NCBI RefSeq assembly: GCF_014839805.1
Contig: NC_051120.1
Coordinates: 9,796,001-9,860,000 of the forward strand
DNA length: 64,000 nt
Direction: 5' to 3'
Source: Manduca sexta
Taxonomy: Eukaryota; Arthropoda; Insecta; Lepidoptera; Sphingidae
The translations under genes were made by a program, and so were the position numbers. Shown in pieces: positions 9,514-23,600 of the stretch. The notes below the pieces were generated by a model. That model did no database searches, had not been told where the DNA came from, and worked only from the letters and a program-made list of their open reading frames with translations. Every line of letters starts with the position of its first letter. Position 1 is the first letter of the stretch.

Positions 9514-11862
9514 ACCCGACTAGATATCAGTATTGCCAAATATTATACGTATTTCTATTGGCAGTAATTTTAGGTTATAACACAAATGCCAAATAAATAT
9601 TTATAAATATCGCATCCATCAATCGTAATTTGCCCTACATTATATTAACTTAGTGTAAAATTTTAAAGATTTTCGACTTAACAAAACCCAAAGAAATAAT
9701 TGCGTTATTGCGTATTTACATTTAGTGCACTAAGAAACTCGCGACCGCATCGATCTGTTTTTGTAAAACGTGGAGAACCATGAAAGCAGTTGAAATCAAC
9801 AAAACAAAAGCCATTTATGATATCCCAATAATTGAATCCTTTTAACTAAGTATAGATTAAACACCCACCTATTTTCTAGACTTATTTTAATATTTTTAAG
9901 ATTTAAAATCATTATGTTACAAATTTTACCAATCTGTTTTATCCTAACTAATAATAAACTGTATGCTAAATATAGATCAACATCACTTCAATATACACCT
10001 TTCAGTTAGGTATTAATTTGAGTTAAATGCAACTAGAATTTTCTAGAATCCACCCCTGCTTGCGGGCAATTCCGCCCACGTACGCATCCGTTCCGAACGA
10101 TGTAAAGGTTAAAGAGCAATGCTATGACGTCACAACTACGTCGATAACATTTGCACGTAGGATGGACCTTTACAGTCAAAAATACATCACATCTTCAATT
10201 TTAAATGAGTCTTGATATGGAATCCTATGAAAATATAACCTATTTTATATTTAGATTTTAAGTTCATTCATTGAAACATTGTAAGAAATCATATCGTATA
10301 AAGTGCAGCAGGAAATGAGACTGTCTAGCAAAACTCCAAATGAAAAGAATTTCAGTTGAAATTGAGTATAAATGTAATATTTAAATTGACAATCACAATA
10401 ATGCTAATGCCTTGTAAACAGTACAAATGTAAGATTTTATTTCAATTTTTACTATTTCATAAATAAAACCATGTAATCTATATAATCATAAATAAATGAG
10501 GAAATAAACACTAATCGTTTCATTTTAAATAAAAAGCGCGTATACCAGTTAAAAATTAATATTTATATAAAAATTCATGACATCTCTAAGTGAATTAACT
10601 ATGAAACACTGGAATAAGATAGATACTGTTTTTTATTACATACAGTCTTGCGAAATTCTATTTCTAATGTCTATGACAAATCTAAATGATATACTACTTC
10701 TAAAATTCAAGAATAAGATTTATTGAGAGCTAATTTTTACAAAGCAAATCAACCATAAACTATATCATTCTTCAAATATGAAAATAAATATTCAATCACT
10801 TAAAATAACTTGAAAAATAATGTCCTCACTAAAAACATTTTGAATAATCTCTAGCCTTGTGAAATTATAGTGCCAAGTTAGTACCAAAGGGTTAGAAATA
10901 CGATAATTAGCCTCATGACTCTCGCTGGTGACATGTTTTGAATTGCAGTAGAATAATTCAATCGCGCGTAGAGATGTTTTGGCACTTACACTAAAAGTTG
11001 TCTAGGTCTAAACTAAGTACAGTTAAGAGTTACATATTACATCTTATGGAATCCAGAAATACACATACAATCACAACATTAAAAATTACATTTAAAAACT
11101 TATCCTAAAGCTGAGACCATACTTGCCAACTCATCCCACCTAAATTTTTGGGTCAAATAAAGCCAATGTTCCTTTCGCGTAACCTGATCGGGCCAGTAGT
11201 ATTCGAGAAAATAATTTCTAGCAGTTGGCATATACAGTCGTTTGCCTGCAGGTTTAAGTGAAAGACGAACAAACATCTATGTGACATCATTTATAATGAA
11301 GTTTCTACTAAAACATCTAGATATTTTAAAATGACCAGCACTATTAATCCAAATTATATCAAACCTGCTGACAACGGTACCTACCTGGGTCAATTCTTAC
11401 TTCCACTTGTCAAGTAATTGATACACTCTTCAGCTAATACTTGAAAAAGAAAAATCATTTGTCATTTGATGACCTTTCACATTACAAAATTATAAAAATT
11501 AAAAAGAATTACTTGGCCACACAAAAATAATACTCGAGAAAAAAATTCAATGAGTAAAGAAGATAGGAAAAGAAAAAAAATGATTAAAATAAAGATATAG
11601 AAATAAGAATGTAAATATAAAATTAAAATGAAGGTAGTCAAACATTACCAGTAGAGTATTTAAAATATATGAAATTCTTAAAGTCCTTAGAAATAATAAA
11701 ACTAGAAATTGTTCGCATTACAAAATATTACTCAACATATTCTTGCAATATAGAAATTAATAAAAAATGCTTACAAATAATGCAATTATACTAAAATGTG
11801 CATCACATTGTTGAATATCCATTTCAAGTATTAGCGTCCTGCTCGCATACCGCCTAATATTT

Positions 11863-12590
<728 letters not shown>

Positions 12591-14576
12591 GGCGAATATG
12601 AAACGGCTAAGCCAACCTTAACCCAAAAAAATCGGACGGTAGGCCGAAATACACTTTTTCACTGATTACAAAGGACCTTTCGCTTGCTAGAGCTCTTCAA
12701 ATGCAAATGATTGCACAAAAAAATCACCAAAACATCAAGCGTGGAAGCAGGTCATCTGTCATAAGTATAAACAAAAATCCGGAATTGATAGATTTGTCTA
12801 CGGTTTTATTGGAACGCGATAATTATGATCCGATCTATGTGATAGTAATTATGAAAATTAAATAGCTATAAATATTTATTTAACTTTATTGGTAAAATAT
12901 CACAGCTTTATTTAATTGGAAATAAATACATAACTTATTGTAAAAAGACATAATATTGATTGGAACAATGTATCTGTGACTACATAAACTAATGGATCTG
13001 GCATAACAAAATCAAACACATTAGTGTAGATATTATTGTGTAGGAATTGTGAATTATGATGCATTGGAAAACATTTTTATTTTAAATTTAATGTAAAGAA
13101 GTTTAGATGGTCTGATAAAGCTTAAATCGTAGATACTACGTAAAACTTGAATATGTCTTATTACAAAAATCAAAATATATGGATACCTAAATAAAACCAG
13201 AAATTTTATCCCTGAAATACCCATCTAACGGATTATACAAGCACTCCGGACTTTTGGGTGAGCGCTTTAGGTGCTCGCAACCCTTAAAAATTAAGCAACC
13301 ATGCTAAGGGCAACCCATTAACAGGCTACATACCTCGGCTCAGGACGGTCACTGGGAGAGAATTAGAAATCAACGATTATGGATGCACGTAGTCGTAGGG
13401 AACTATTCGTATGCGTCGGCACGCGGACCAGAACTATTAGAAGGGTCGAGGGAACGGGGAACGCGGCAAGGTCTTCGGCGGCGAGGATGGAACTGCGGTC
13501 TAGTGAAGTGTAAGAGTTTTAGGAACTAGTGTTTTCACGACGAATAGCCAGAGTGATATCGTCCTTTGGGTCTGTCAGAACTGAACGCGGCCATCTCCAT
13601 TTGGCGCAGTTGAATGGATATGTAGACTGAATTTGCCTAACTAATGTATTTGTATGATTGATCAGCCGATCGAAATAGCGTCTGCTGGCAGAATGCATAA
13701 AATGCCTGATGATCGGCATATTGGTGTCGAGGTTGCGGTTGCGAACGTACCACGGGGCACTAAGTGCGTGCCTTAGTTGTAAGACCTACAGACGCTAAAG
13801 TTGAGCAGGCAGTATATGGGCGAACGCGGGCCACGAGTATGTCAGTATCGGCCTGATGCACGTGGTAAAGATGTGAATTTTGTTGCGGGTGGACATTTTA
13901 CTATTTTTATTTATGAGCCAATGTAATTGGACCATGCTCGAATACAGCTCGCGTGCATACTGTGTTTATGTAGGGGACGAAGGACAACTTCTGGTCAAGG
14001 ATCACTCCTAAATATTTGAACTGCTTATTGGTCCAAGAAATGAATGGTCTGGTCGGAAATGTTAACTGATGAGGCGCTTGGACTTTCCTTTTCTAATTAA
14101 AAAGAATTGCCTGGCTTTTGGAGGGGTTGATCATGATGCGCCATTTGCGAAACAACGCACCGAGTTTGTCGGCTGCGGCCTGCAAAATACGCACCACCTG
14201 ATCTGAGTCTCTAAATCTAATTATTGGACTTTTTGTGATAAATCATCAAATATCCCGAAAACGCAATATGTCTTAAATCAAAGTTTAACGGGTTACGGCT
14301 GCTTAAAGGCGTTCATTTTGTTATTTCTAACTATATCGAAGATGTTTTGGTTTTCTACTGGTAGATAACACATCCAACGTTTCCATGGTCGAAGTATATC
14401 TGACACTGGCAGTTGACAGCAGCAACGAGTGACAGCTGACAGTTGTTACGTGGACTTTGGTGATTGTGGACTGCAGTCAGCTGCGTCTATTCCTGTAATA
14501 CTTTATAAAGTTTCGTAATTAAAATAAATAGCCGGCGTAAGGTTGAAATGTCCGAATTTCATTTAGCAATAATAAA
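12591..14576. other. Intergenic region between the divergent ZCCHC10 and PERK starts
   Basis: The stretch holds the 5' flanks of both genes. Its middle (about 13500-14220) is a decayed LINE. Bases 14390-14480 have several short GACAG/CAGCTG-type repeats just upstream of the PERK start. I could not place a TATA box or initiator with confidence. Confidence 0.5.
13500..14220 (-). pseudogene. Jockey-like non-LTR retrotransposon, 3' part of the reverse transcriptase ORF, decayed
   Basis: Read on the minus strand, 13970-14040 gives KQFKYLGVILDQKLSF, the YLGV-LD motif that follows the palm in Jockey/CR1-type reverse transcriptases. After frame breaks, 13519-13719 gives MPIIRHFMHSASRRYFDRL, then HTNTLVRQI, the usual C-terminal part of these ORFs. 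Stops and frameshifts separate the pieces, so this is a dead fragment with no 5' end visible. Confidence 0.72.
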
Positions 14577-14601
14577 ATGTCGGATTGGATTTGGCGAATG
14601 A
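14548..14601 (+). promoter_or_regulatory. Upstream ORF overlapping the PERK start codon
   Basis: An ATG at 14548 opens a 17-codon frame that ends at TGA 14599-14601, beyond the PERK ATG (14577) and in a different frame. If the mRNA leader includes 14548, ribosomes would have to bypass this ATG to make PERK. Upstream ORFs of this kind make translation sensitive to eIF2alpha phosphorylation, which PERK itself causes. Confidence 0.5.
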
Positions 14602-17600
14602 TATTGCTGAAAAGTGCGTTTCTAACTCTTACCTGCAATATTAGTTATCTACGTGCGGACGATGTAGTGCAAAAGTTACCTTTTTGCAATCCCTCCAACG
14701 CCAAGGATGCACCGGCGTATAATGAGTGAGTGTCATTAGTGCTAAACTAAATCATAAAACGCTTTATTTTACACTTTGAACGTAACTTTTTAAGTTATTG
14801 AAGTATTTGTTTACAAATATTTCGCTCATGCGACCAATCACATTTACCAAAATGAAGTCAAGGATAAACAGTTCATGTTTGGACAAGTTGTTGAATATTC
14901 ATGAAAACTTTGTTTTTGAGTTTAAAAGTCAGTTTAATGAAATTAAATTATTGTTTATGCGGAAAGTAATGTACATTGATAAGATTAAATCATATTCATA
15001 TATTGTGTGATGTTAAGATAACTGGACCTGTAAATGAACGAAACAAGTTTAAGGAGACTTCTTCTTCTTGAATGTATCATATAAATAATTTTCTGTAGGC
15101 TTGTAGGTCTCTTGTATGTACAAATGTGTATATTGTCAGTATAGTCTTTTTGTCTATTTTTGCCATCAAACAGCAGTGTATGTGCACAAGGATATTAAAA
15201 CCACTTTTTTCTGCTATGATATCAACTAAATATATTCACTTATTCATATTATCACTACAACCAAAAATTACAAATTTTGTATTAATACAAAAATGTATTA
15301 TCTAAGTACATAACTAAGGTTATGTTTGATTCTTTTTTATTTTATTTAAAAAACACTATTTTGGTTTTGAAATTTTATTCAAGCCATCATGTATATTATT
15401 ACCTGTGCGAGTTTTTAACATGTCCTGGAATTTTAGGATTAGCTTGCTTTAGAAAATAGTTATTATGTGTCTGCAATAAGGTAAAGAATGTATCACTCAG
15501 ATAATGTCACTAATCTCTCCTCAATCTAAATATTTAAAGTATGGGTTAGATTAGTAGAAAACAGGCAAACACCTTCCTCAAGTATTTTTTATAATGTAAA
15601 CATTATTATAAACAATCAGAGCAAATTGACTGTTAAAAGTTTTTAAACTTGCTAGACATTTGGCAAGTGCCAAGTGTATGGATGGATCTTGTAAAATATT
15701 CCACTAGTATAAATTTATTATATTACTAGCTTTTGCTCGCGGCTCCGCCCGCATTGTAAAGTTTTTCAGGCAAAATTTTTCTATTATAAAAGTAGTAGTT
15801 TCCCGGGAGCCTATTCTTCTTCTTTCTTCCCAGGGCTTCAAACTGTCTCCATACCAAATTTCATCTTAATACGTTGGGTAGTTTTTGAGTTTAAGACGTT
15901 CAGGCAGATGGATGCAGCGGGGGACTTTGTTTTATAATATATTTTTATAGAACTTTAAGAGGAACAATCCCGTCATACATCATTGTTGCATAACCTTAAC
16001 CGTTTACGCACCGCACGCAACGGAAGCTCTCAAAACTAATAAATTGTCCCCGTATTTGCAACATGTTTCATTACTGCTCCGCTCCTATTGGTCATAGCGT
16101 GATGATATACAGCCTATAGCACCCCACAAATAAAGGGCTATCCAACACAAAACGATTTTTTCAGTTCAAACTGGTAGTTCCTGAGATTAGCCATTACTGC
16201 TCCGCTCCTATTGCTCATAGCGTGATGATATATAACTTAGAGCACTCCACAAACAAAGGGCTATTCAACACAAAAATATTTTTTCAGTTCGAATCGGTAG
16301 TTCCTGAGATTAGCCATTACTACTCCGCTCCTATTGGGTATAGCGTGATGATATATAGCCTATAGCACTCCACGAACAAAGGGCTATCCAACTCAAAAAG
16401 AATTTTTCACTTTGGACCGGTAGTTCCTGAGATCAGCCATTACTGTTCCGCTCCTATTGGGTATAGCGTGATGATATATAGCCTATAGCAATCCACGAAC
16501 AAAGGGCTATCCAACGCAAAAAGATTTTTCAGTTCGGACCGGTAGTTCCTGAGATTAGCCATTACTGCTCCGCTCCTATTGGGTATATAATAATAATAAT
16601 ATCAGCCCTGTATTATATACTTGCCCACTACTGAGCACGGGCCTCCTCTACTACTGAGAGGGATTAGGCCTTAGTCCACCATGCTGGCCTAGTGCGGATT
16701 GGTAGACTTCACACACCTTCGAAATTCCTATAGAGAACTTCTCGGATGTGCAGGTTTCCTCACGATGTTTTCCTTCACCGTTAAAGCGAACGATAAATTC
16801 ACAAAGAATACACACGTGATTTTTTAGAAAAGTCAGAGGTGTGTGCCCTTGGGATTTGAACCTGCGGACATTCGTCTTGGCAGACCGTTCCACACCCAAC
16901 TAGGCTATCGCCGCTATATTGGGTATAGCGTGATGATATATAGCCTATAGCACTCCACGAACAAAGGGCTATCCAACGCAAAAAGAATTTTTCAATTTGG
17001 ACTGGTAGTTCCTGAGATTAGCGCGTTCAAACAAACAAACAAACAAACTCTTCAGCTTTATATAATAGTATAGATAATGCATTTTCTATTATTTGTTTTT
17101 AATTTTCCAAAGGGAACCCATTAGGAATAGACTTATATGGATACTTCACCACTGTTACACAATATCTTACATACAAATATAGCATTAAAAGAATGGAATA
17201 TAAACTTATTCCAGGTTAGACAAGTAATGACCTGCATAATTATATTATTACTAGCTGTTGCTCGTGGCTTCACCCGCAAAGGAATTTACTGGGATAATTT
17301 TTTTTCCAACTTACTTCATAATCTATATATATAAAAATCAATTGCTGTTCGTTAGTCTCGCTAAAACTCGAGAACGGCTGAACGGATTTATCTTATCTTG
17401 GTCTTGAATTATTCGTGGAGGTCTAGGGAAGATTTAAAAGGTGAGAAAAATTCGAATAATTGCCGGGAAAATCCTCAAAACAGCATTTTTCTATTTCCCA
17501 TACAAACGTTTTCTAACTAATACGTAGAGTCAATTTGTAATTTATTACCGCTGCATAAAGTTCAAATTCGCGTGCGCGTTGGAGGATCTAATATCGCGTT

Positions 17601-20600
17601 CTGAAACTCAACAAAAGTGAAAGTGAATCGCGAACGCGACAAAATTGCATAGTCTCAAAATACATAGTACATAAATAGTGGTCGGCTTCGAGAAACTCAA
17701 TTTTAGCTAACTTCAGTTGTTAATATAATATATAACTCAAAGGTGACTGACAGTGATATATCAAGGAACAGCCCAAACCATTGGACGGATCGGGCTAAGA
17801 CTTTACATGCATAAAGCTACTATGACGTAGGCATCCCCTAAGAAAGGATTTTGATAAATTCTACCCTTAATGGGATAAAATAGGGGATGAAAGTTAGTAT
17901 AAATGTTCTTAGATTTTCGACTGATTGAACTGAAATTATAGATTGGGGATAAAATTAGTTTGAACCTATAAGTACCGGGAAAATATGTAGCAAGACTTTT
18001 ATCAAACAGTGGAATTTTATCCTGGAAAACACCTTCACGCGGGCGAAGCCGCGAGCAAAAGCTAGTATATATATATATTATGACCAAATTACACAAAATC
18101 ATTATAAATTATAGCGTATGTGTTATTCTAATGTTTAACCAATATTATTGTAAAGTTTCATCTAGTTTATTTAGTAATTTTTTCGTTAAAGAGGAACAAA
18201 CAAACATACATCCATCCTAACACACTTTCGCATTTATAATATTACTAGGATAAATGATGTTATAAATTGTTTAACTTCACACTAAATACACATAAAATTA
18301 GTAATAACGCTCACAGTTAAATGAATGTAATACATGACTGTTTGCAGTAAATCCAATTTATAGTGACCTTGATATGGCATTTGTTGCTTATCTAAAATTT
18401 TAATGCCATTACTAGAAAAGTAATAGAGTTTAATTTAATAACTATGATTTACTTTAACTGTATGGAAATTGACACCGGCCAGTGTTTTAGGTGGATTTTA
18501 CACCTTAAATTGGTGACACCCGATGTTAAGTGAAGAATAATTGTTTTTAATGGCTGGTGGTGTTTGTAAGTGGATTCGTTTACACTCAGTGGGAGGAACT
18601 TGTAGAATCACTAAATTACATTTTTTGTGAGATAATATATTATGCATTGTCTGTAAAATAGTTATATGAGGTCAGCGAGTATGCGAAAAACTAATACCAC
18701 TACAAACAAAAAAGGGTGACAAGAACAAGTCTTTTAGTGGTTTTTTCGGGTGCGAAGAGTCATTTATTTCTGGTTCGTCAAATAAGAATTTGCAACACTA
18801 ACTCTCTGTCACTACCAAAATTATAAACATGGAAGTTTGTGGTGATGTTTTAAAGTTAGTTACAAGTAATTGTAAACCCCTGAAAAAATATACAGGGTCA
18901 TTTTGTCATTGCGTTACTAAATGAAACCACATACTCACCTTCACCTTTACTGACATTGTGCCAAAAATCATCCATTAATAACTAATATTTTCACGAAAAA
19001 ACCTGGTTTTAGATTCCAGATTTTTCTTCCATTTTGTAGTTTAATTTGAATATGGCTTGTGCGTGGGTGTATTTCTTACTAAAAGTATGATGTTGCCACT
19101 GCAACAAATTCTCTTAGAGTAGTAGTGGTGGCTTTAGGGCGCGTAAAATTAAAATTACTTTTTATTAATATTTATTTTGTTTGAAACTTACTTTTTTATT
19201 TTACATCTATGACTCAAGTAACTTATTGTAAAGTCAAGTAAATAAGTATGTAATTTCATTTAGTAATGCAATGTCAAAATGATTCTGAATATGATATTTG
19301 GTTAAGAGGTAATATATTGTGCCCTGGATTAAAATATCGACGCAGAATATTACAGATATTGGGAATTGGAAAATTGTTCTGTGTTTTATTGTACCTGATT
19401 TTTAATTTATCAAAGATTTTTAATTTAATTTATTTAATGTTGCTTAAATTGATGAGCCTAACAGTTGATATTATAAGCAACTTTTTATGCTTGCAAAATT
19501 GATGCAGGTTAAGTTTTATTTAAGAAAGGAAACTATTATGCTTTAGGTGGAAACAAAAGCAAAATCTATTTTTAAAGTTAAACATTTATAGCCTTATCGA
19601 TAGCATTCCTAAATAATCTTAGTCTTAATTTTAAGTAATTGCCATCTTGACACTTTTTCCTTAAAGAATTTGATATTTAAATTGTATTTATTTTTGCGAT
19701 AATATATTATAAATGGTATAATTATCATTTACGTATCGCTCTATGTTTTCATACTTTACGTTATTATAACTATCATTATTAGTATCATTGACTTATCAAA
19801 AAATAATCTTTGTGTCCATAATCAAGTGCCTTAAATAATATAAAAATTAAATTGTGTTGTAATTATCCATCAATATTTGGCAACATATATAAATTTTTCA
19901 ATATTAATAATCATTAAAAACAAACAACTTGTCTTTTTTTGTACTGCATAAGCATGAGCAATTCTATGACCTTTGCTTTGGTTTCAATGAGCTATTATGT
20001 GGTGGTGTGCAGAGGAGTTGCAGAGGTAATGCAAGTGATATTAAGTCTTGATGTAATTGAATATAATTTTAAGAATTTATGTATAATATAATATACATTA
20101 GCCTTTGCTCGCGGCTTCGCCCTAGTGAATAAGTATTTTTGGGATGAGTCTCGCTATACATTTTCCCGGGATAGAAAGTAGCCTATGTCCTAGTCCTATC
20201 CAAATTATTTCCATACCAAATTTCATCGAAATCGGTTGGCCAGTTTTTTGATTTTATCGCGTTAAGACAGGCAAACAGATCCGGCACGGCATGAGACTTT
20301 GTTTTATATATTTTTTAAATAACAATTCCGTCATACATATTTGTTGCGTATCTTAAACCGTTTACGCAGCGCGCGCCACGGGACTCTGAAAAGAGAAAAA
20401 ATCCATTTTGCAAAACTTTTCATTGATGCTTCGCTTCTATTAGTCATAGTGTTATGTTACATATCCTTTCTGGATAAATGAGCTATCCAACACTAAAAGA
20501 TTTTTTGAATACTTCCCGAGGTTAGCGCTTACAAACAAATCAACTATTCAGTTTTGTAATATAATAGTATAGATATTAGATATGTTTACGTCTATAAGCT

Positions 20601-23600
20601 TTTTCGTGAGTATTGTACCAGACCATTAGTTGGTAAGTCAGTGATGATTATCCATAAATTAACCTGAATCATTAATCATTGTTGTAGCCTAGTGATCATC
20701 AGCACGTTGGATGGCCGGGTCACCGCCTTCTCCACACAGAATGGTAACAAGGCCTGGGATCTCGAGACCCAGCCTTTGTTATCTTCAAATCTGCATCATG
20801 TTGAGGTGAGACGACAACATGCTTTATGTTGATTGAAGAGGGTCCGATATGCATTAACTACCATATTCAGGGAAAAATAATAAATTTACTAACCTATCCA
20901 AATATCTGTCAAAAACATTGAAATGAAATGATTTATTTGAATCTGTAAAATGTTATACATTATTTAGATTCCGTCAATATTAACTCTACCACCAGTTCGG
21001 AAAGCAGTTTTCACCAGAGAAGAACGGGCAAGAAACTCTGGTGTTGCTCTTTTCAATCAGTTTAGGGTAAAGACTACATTACATGATAAAGTGATAAGAG
21101 AAAAAAAAAGTTTAGAGCAGTTCATTTATAGGCTCGTGAAATAAGGAATAAATTAATTTAATTTTTTTTTTTCATTTAATGCCGAATAGATAAGAGGAGA
21201 TTAGATTATTTGATTAAATTTTATTTCCTCATTCCAAGATTATTGTAGGTACTTGCAACGAGAGCTTTTTTCATATAGGCACGGCGAAGTGATCCCAGTG
21301 CACCTGATGGTAAGTGGGGTCCAATAGTATGTCGACTGTCGAGAAATGATTATACGTTGACAGTCGACACAATTATGCCGGCCTGTTAGATACCGGATAT
21401 ACACAGGCTGATCTCGGTATACGACACACTTACATGGGGCATCATGGCTGGTTTTAACACTTTGTGTAAGGTGTACTCTATCCGGGCGGATATGAGACAT
21501 TATATCCCACCACCAGCAATAAAGCAGATGATGCGTTGCTCTATAGTCGCCAGGATGGCGGTGTTACTATATGCAGATCTATACACGTATCATCACCTAT
21601 AAGCAACCACAATTCCAAAGAATTTAAAAATGTGCCAAAAGCTTTATCAAAGGAATACTCAATGGTGATCTTAAGATTGTAGCGAACAGGGCAAGGTCGC
21701 CTGGTGCTTAATACTTACGTAGGGCATAAATAAAAAAAATCTTTATCCTCCTTCGGCAATCATGCAAATAAATCCAAAGATCTGCCGTCCAGGACCTAGC
21801 ATAGAAAATACTTTTGGATTGTACGAAAGAACAATTAGGCTTCTGGAAATAGAAGTTTTGAACTAGCTAAGCTGATCATCAAGTTTCTATCTCGAAGATA
21901 TCTCTTAATTATTTCCTAGATGACTAGGAATACAGCAATTTATGTTATTGTTCTAGCTGACAGCTGGCGGTAAATGGGTGCGGCTGGTACCTTCCCTCAG
22001 AGGCTCTCTCTACAGCCTCAGCGGAGACACCATAGAGCCCCTGCCCTTTGACGCTGAGCAACTCCTGTCGTCTTCCTTCAAGTACTCTGACGACCTGGTC
22101 ATCGCCGGTAAGTTTTATCCTTGTTGTTATTAACAAAGCACTTGATGAAACTTTTAAATAAATATATTCAAAGAAATAAAAAGATATTGAACGTTAAAAC
22201 AGTCAGAGACAAGAGAGATATAGAGAGGGGACTAAAAACTAGTGATGTACGCTGACCGGTGAGCTGTCTATGGGTCACTGGTATTTGCGTTTACTCCCAA
22301 CACTCCTGAATTTGTAGTTCTGTGTAAGGGGCCGTTCAAGTATTACGTAACGCAATTTGGGGGGAGGGGGGTCAGGTAAAACTTTACGATGCGTTACAGG
22401 GGCGGGAGGGGGGTTGGGTGTGAATGCTGATACTAAATACACTACAGAAAAACTGTGAACGTTGTATATAAAAACATAGCGGCCCGCTCTGGCTTCGCAC
22501 GGGTATAACATAACAAAATAACAGTATTTCTCCACTATTTAATGGATGTTATCATTATACATATAAACATTCATCTTGAATGACTCTATCTATTAAAAAA
22601 ACCGCATCAAAATACGTTGCGTAGTTTTAAAGATTTAAGCATACATAGGGTCAGAGAAAGCGACTTTGTTTTATACTATGTAGTGATGAAATGCAACTTT
22701 AATTTCGAAATTTTTTCAATATTAAGAATAAATTTTTGCCCTTGATATAAAAAAATTGTTCTCGCCCGGAAATCGACTCGAACGTGAGTCAAATTGCGAG
22801 AAAAATCTAGTAGGTGCTTATAAAAACAATTATTATTATCTGTATTTTTTAAAGTAGCTAAGCGACAAAATAACAAACTCATTAAAGATAAGATGTGAGA
22901 ACATAATATTCTTTGCGATAATCACCGACTACCGAGTTTGGCGAAGAAAAAGACGTTATCATATCCCACTTGGACCTTAGTCTATTGGCGCGGGTATACA
23001 TGAGAATTCATTTGCATATTTTATGAGGGGAGAGTGGGGTTCTTTGGACATCCAAATCATTAACGATACAAAATTATAAATAGCAAATGTATAATTTTAA
23101 AATAACAATGCAATTATCATGGCAACAGGATCAATTTATTTGTTTTACACTTATTAACTCGAGTAGTTTTTAAAGGTCGAAATCGAAATTACACTCGTGA
23201 AAATCGCTAACCGTCAGTCTACAGTTGTTATCTATAAATAGAGGATCGCGCGACAGTCGACACACTGACTTCGAGCCGCAAACTAAAGTTTATAAATATC
23301 TGATCACGATTGTAGAGTCAATTTATATAGTTATAACAAGTAAATACATTCTATAAAATAAATCTCGATTAATCATTCACCCAGGCTTTTGAAAATCATA
23401 AAATAGAGTTCACTTTGCAGCCTTCATGCCCCCCCGTGAACATGAAGGCTGCAAAGTGTTCGAAACGTCGCACAGTGGTAAAGTTTGTATGGGACCGCGG
23501 AAAAATCCATTTTTGCGGAAGATATGGATTGAAATCGGTATTTTATGGTTAGATGTAGTTATTATATTTATTATTATATAACATACATTAAGAAATATAA

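Larger units (their letters stand above)
8580..11862. other. MCM2-ZCCHC10 convergent 3' region, no gene seen
   Basis: Apart from the transposon and SINE at 9007-9513, this AT-rich stretch shows no conserved coding sequence. It should contain the 3' UTRs of MCM2 (+) and ZCCHC10 (-). AATAAA candidates on the plus strand occur near 9950 and 10462, but I cannot tell which are used. Confidence 0.6.
15726..17074 (-). mobile_element. Non-autonomous Helitron with internal minisatellite and nested SINE
   Basis: Read on the minus strand it begins TCTATACTATTATATAAAGC (17074 downward) after an A and ends GCGAGCAAAAGCTAG at 15726 before a T. TC at the start, CTAG at the end with a GC-rich hairpin (GGGCGGAGCC) just before it, and A/T insertion are Helitron hallmarks. 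The interior has a tandem array of about 123-bp units, one of which was split by SINE 16588-16914. No Rep/helicase coding is present. Confidence 0.82.

Noticed and set aside
23441..23475. Possible hammerhead-ribozyme core (CGAAACGTC after a hairpin)
   Set aside because: The CUGAUGA half of the core is missing at the right place, so only the GAAA side fits; it is more likely ordinary repeat sequence.
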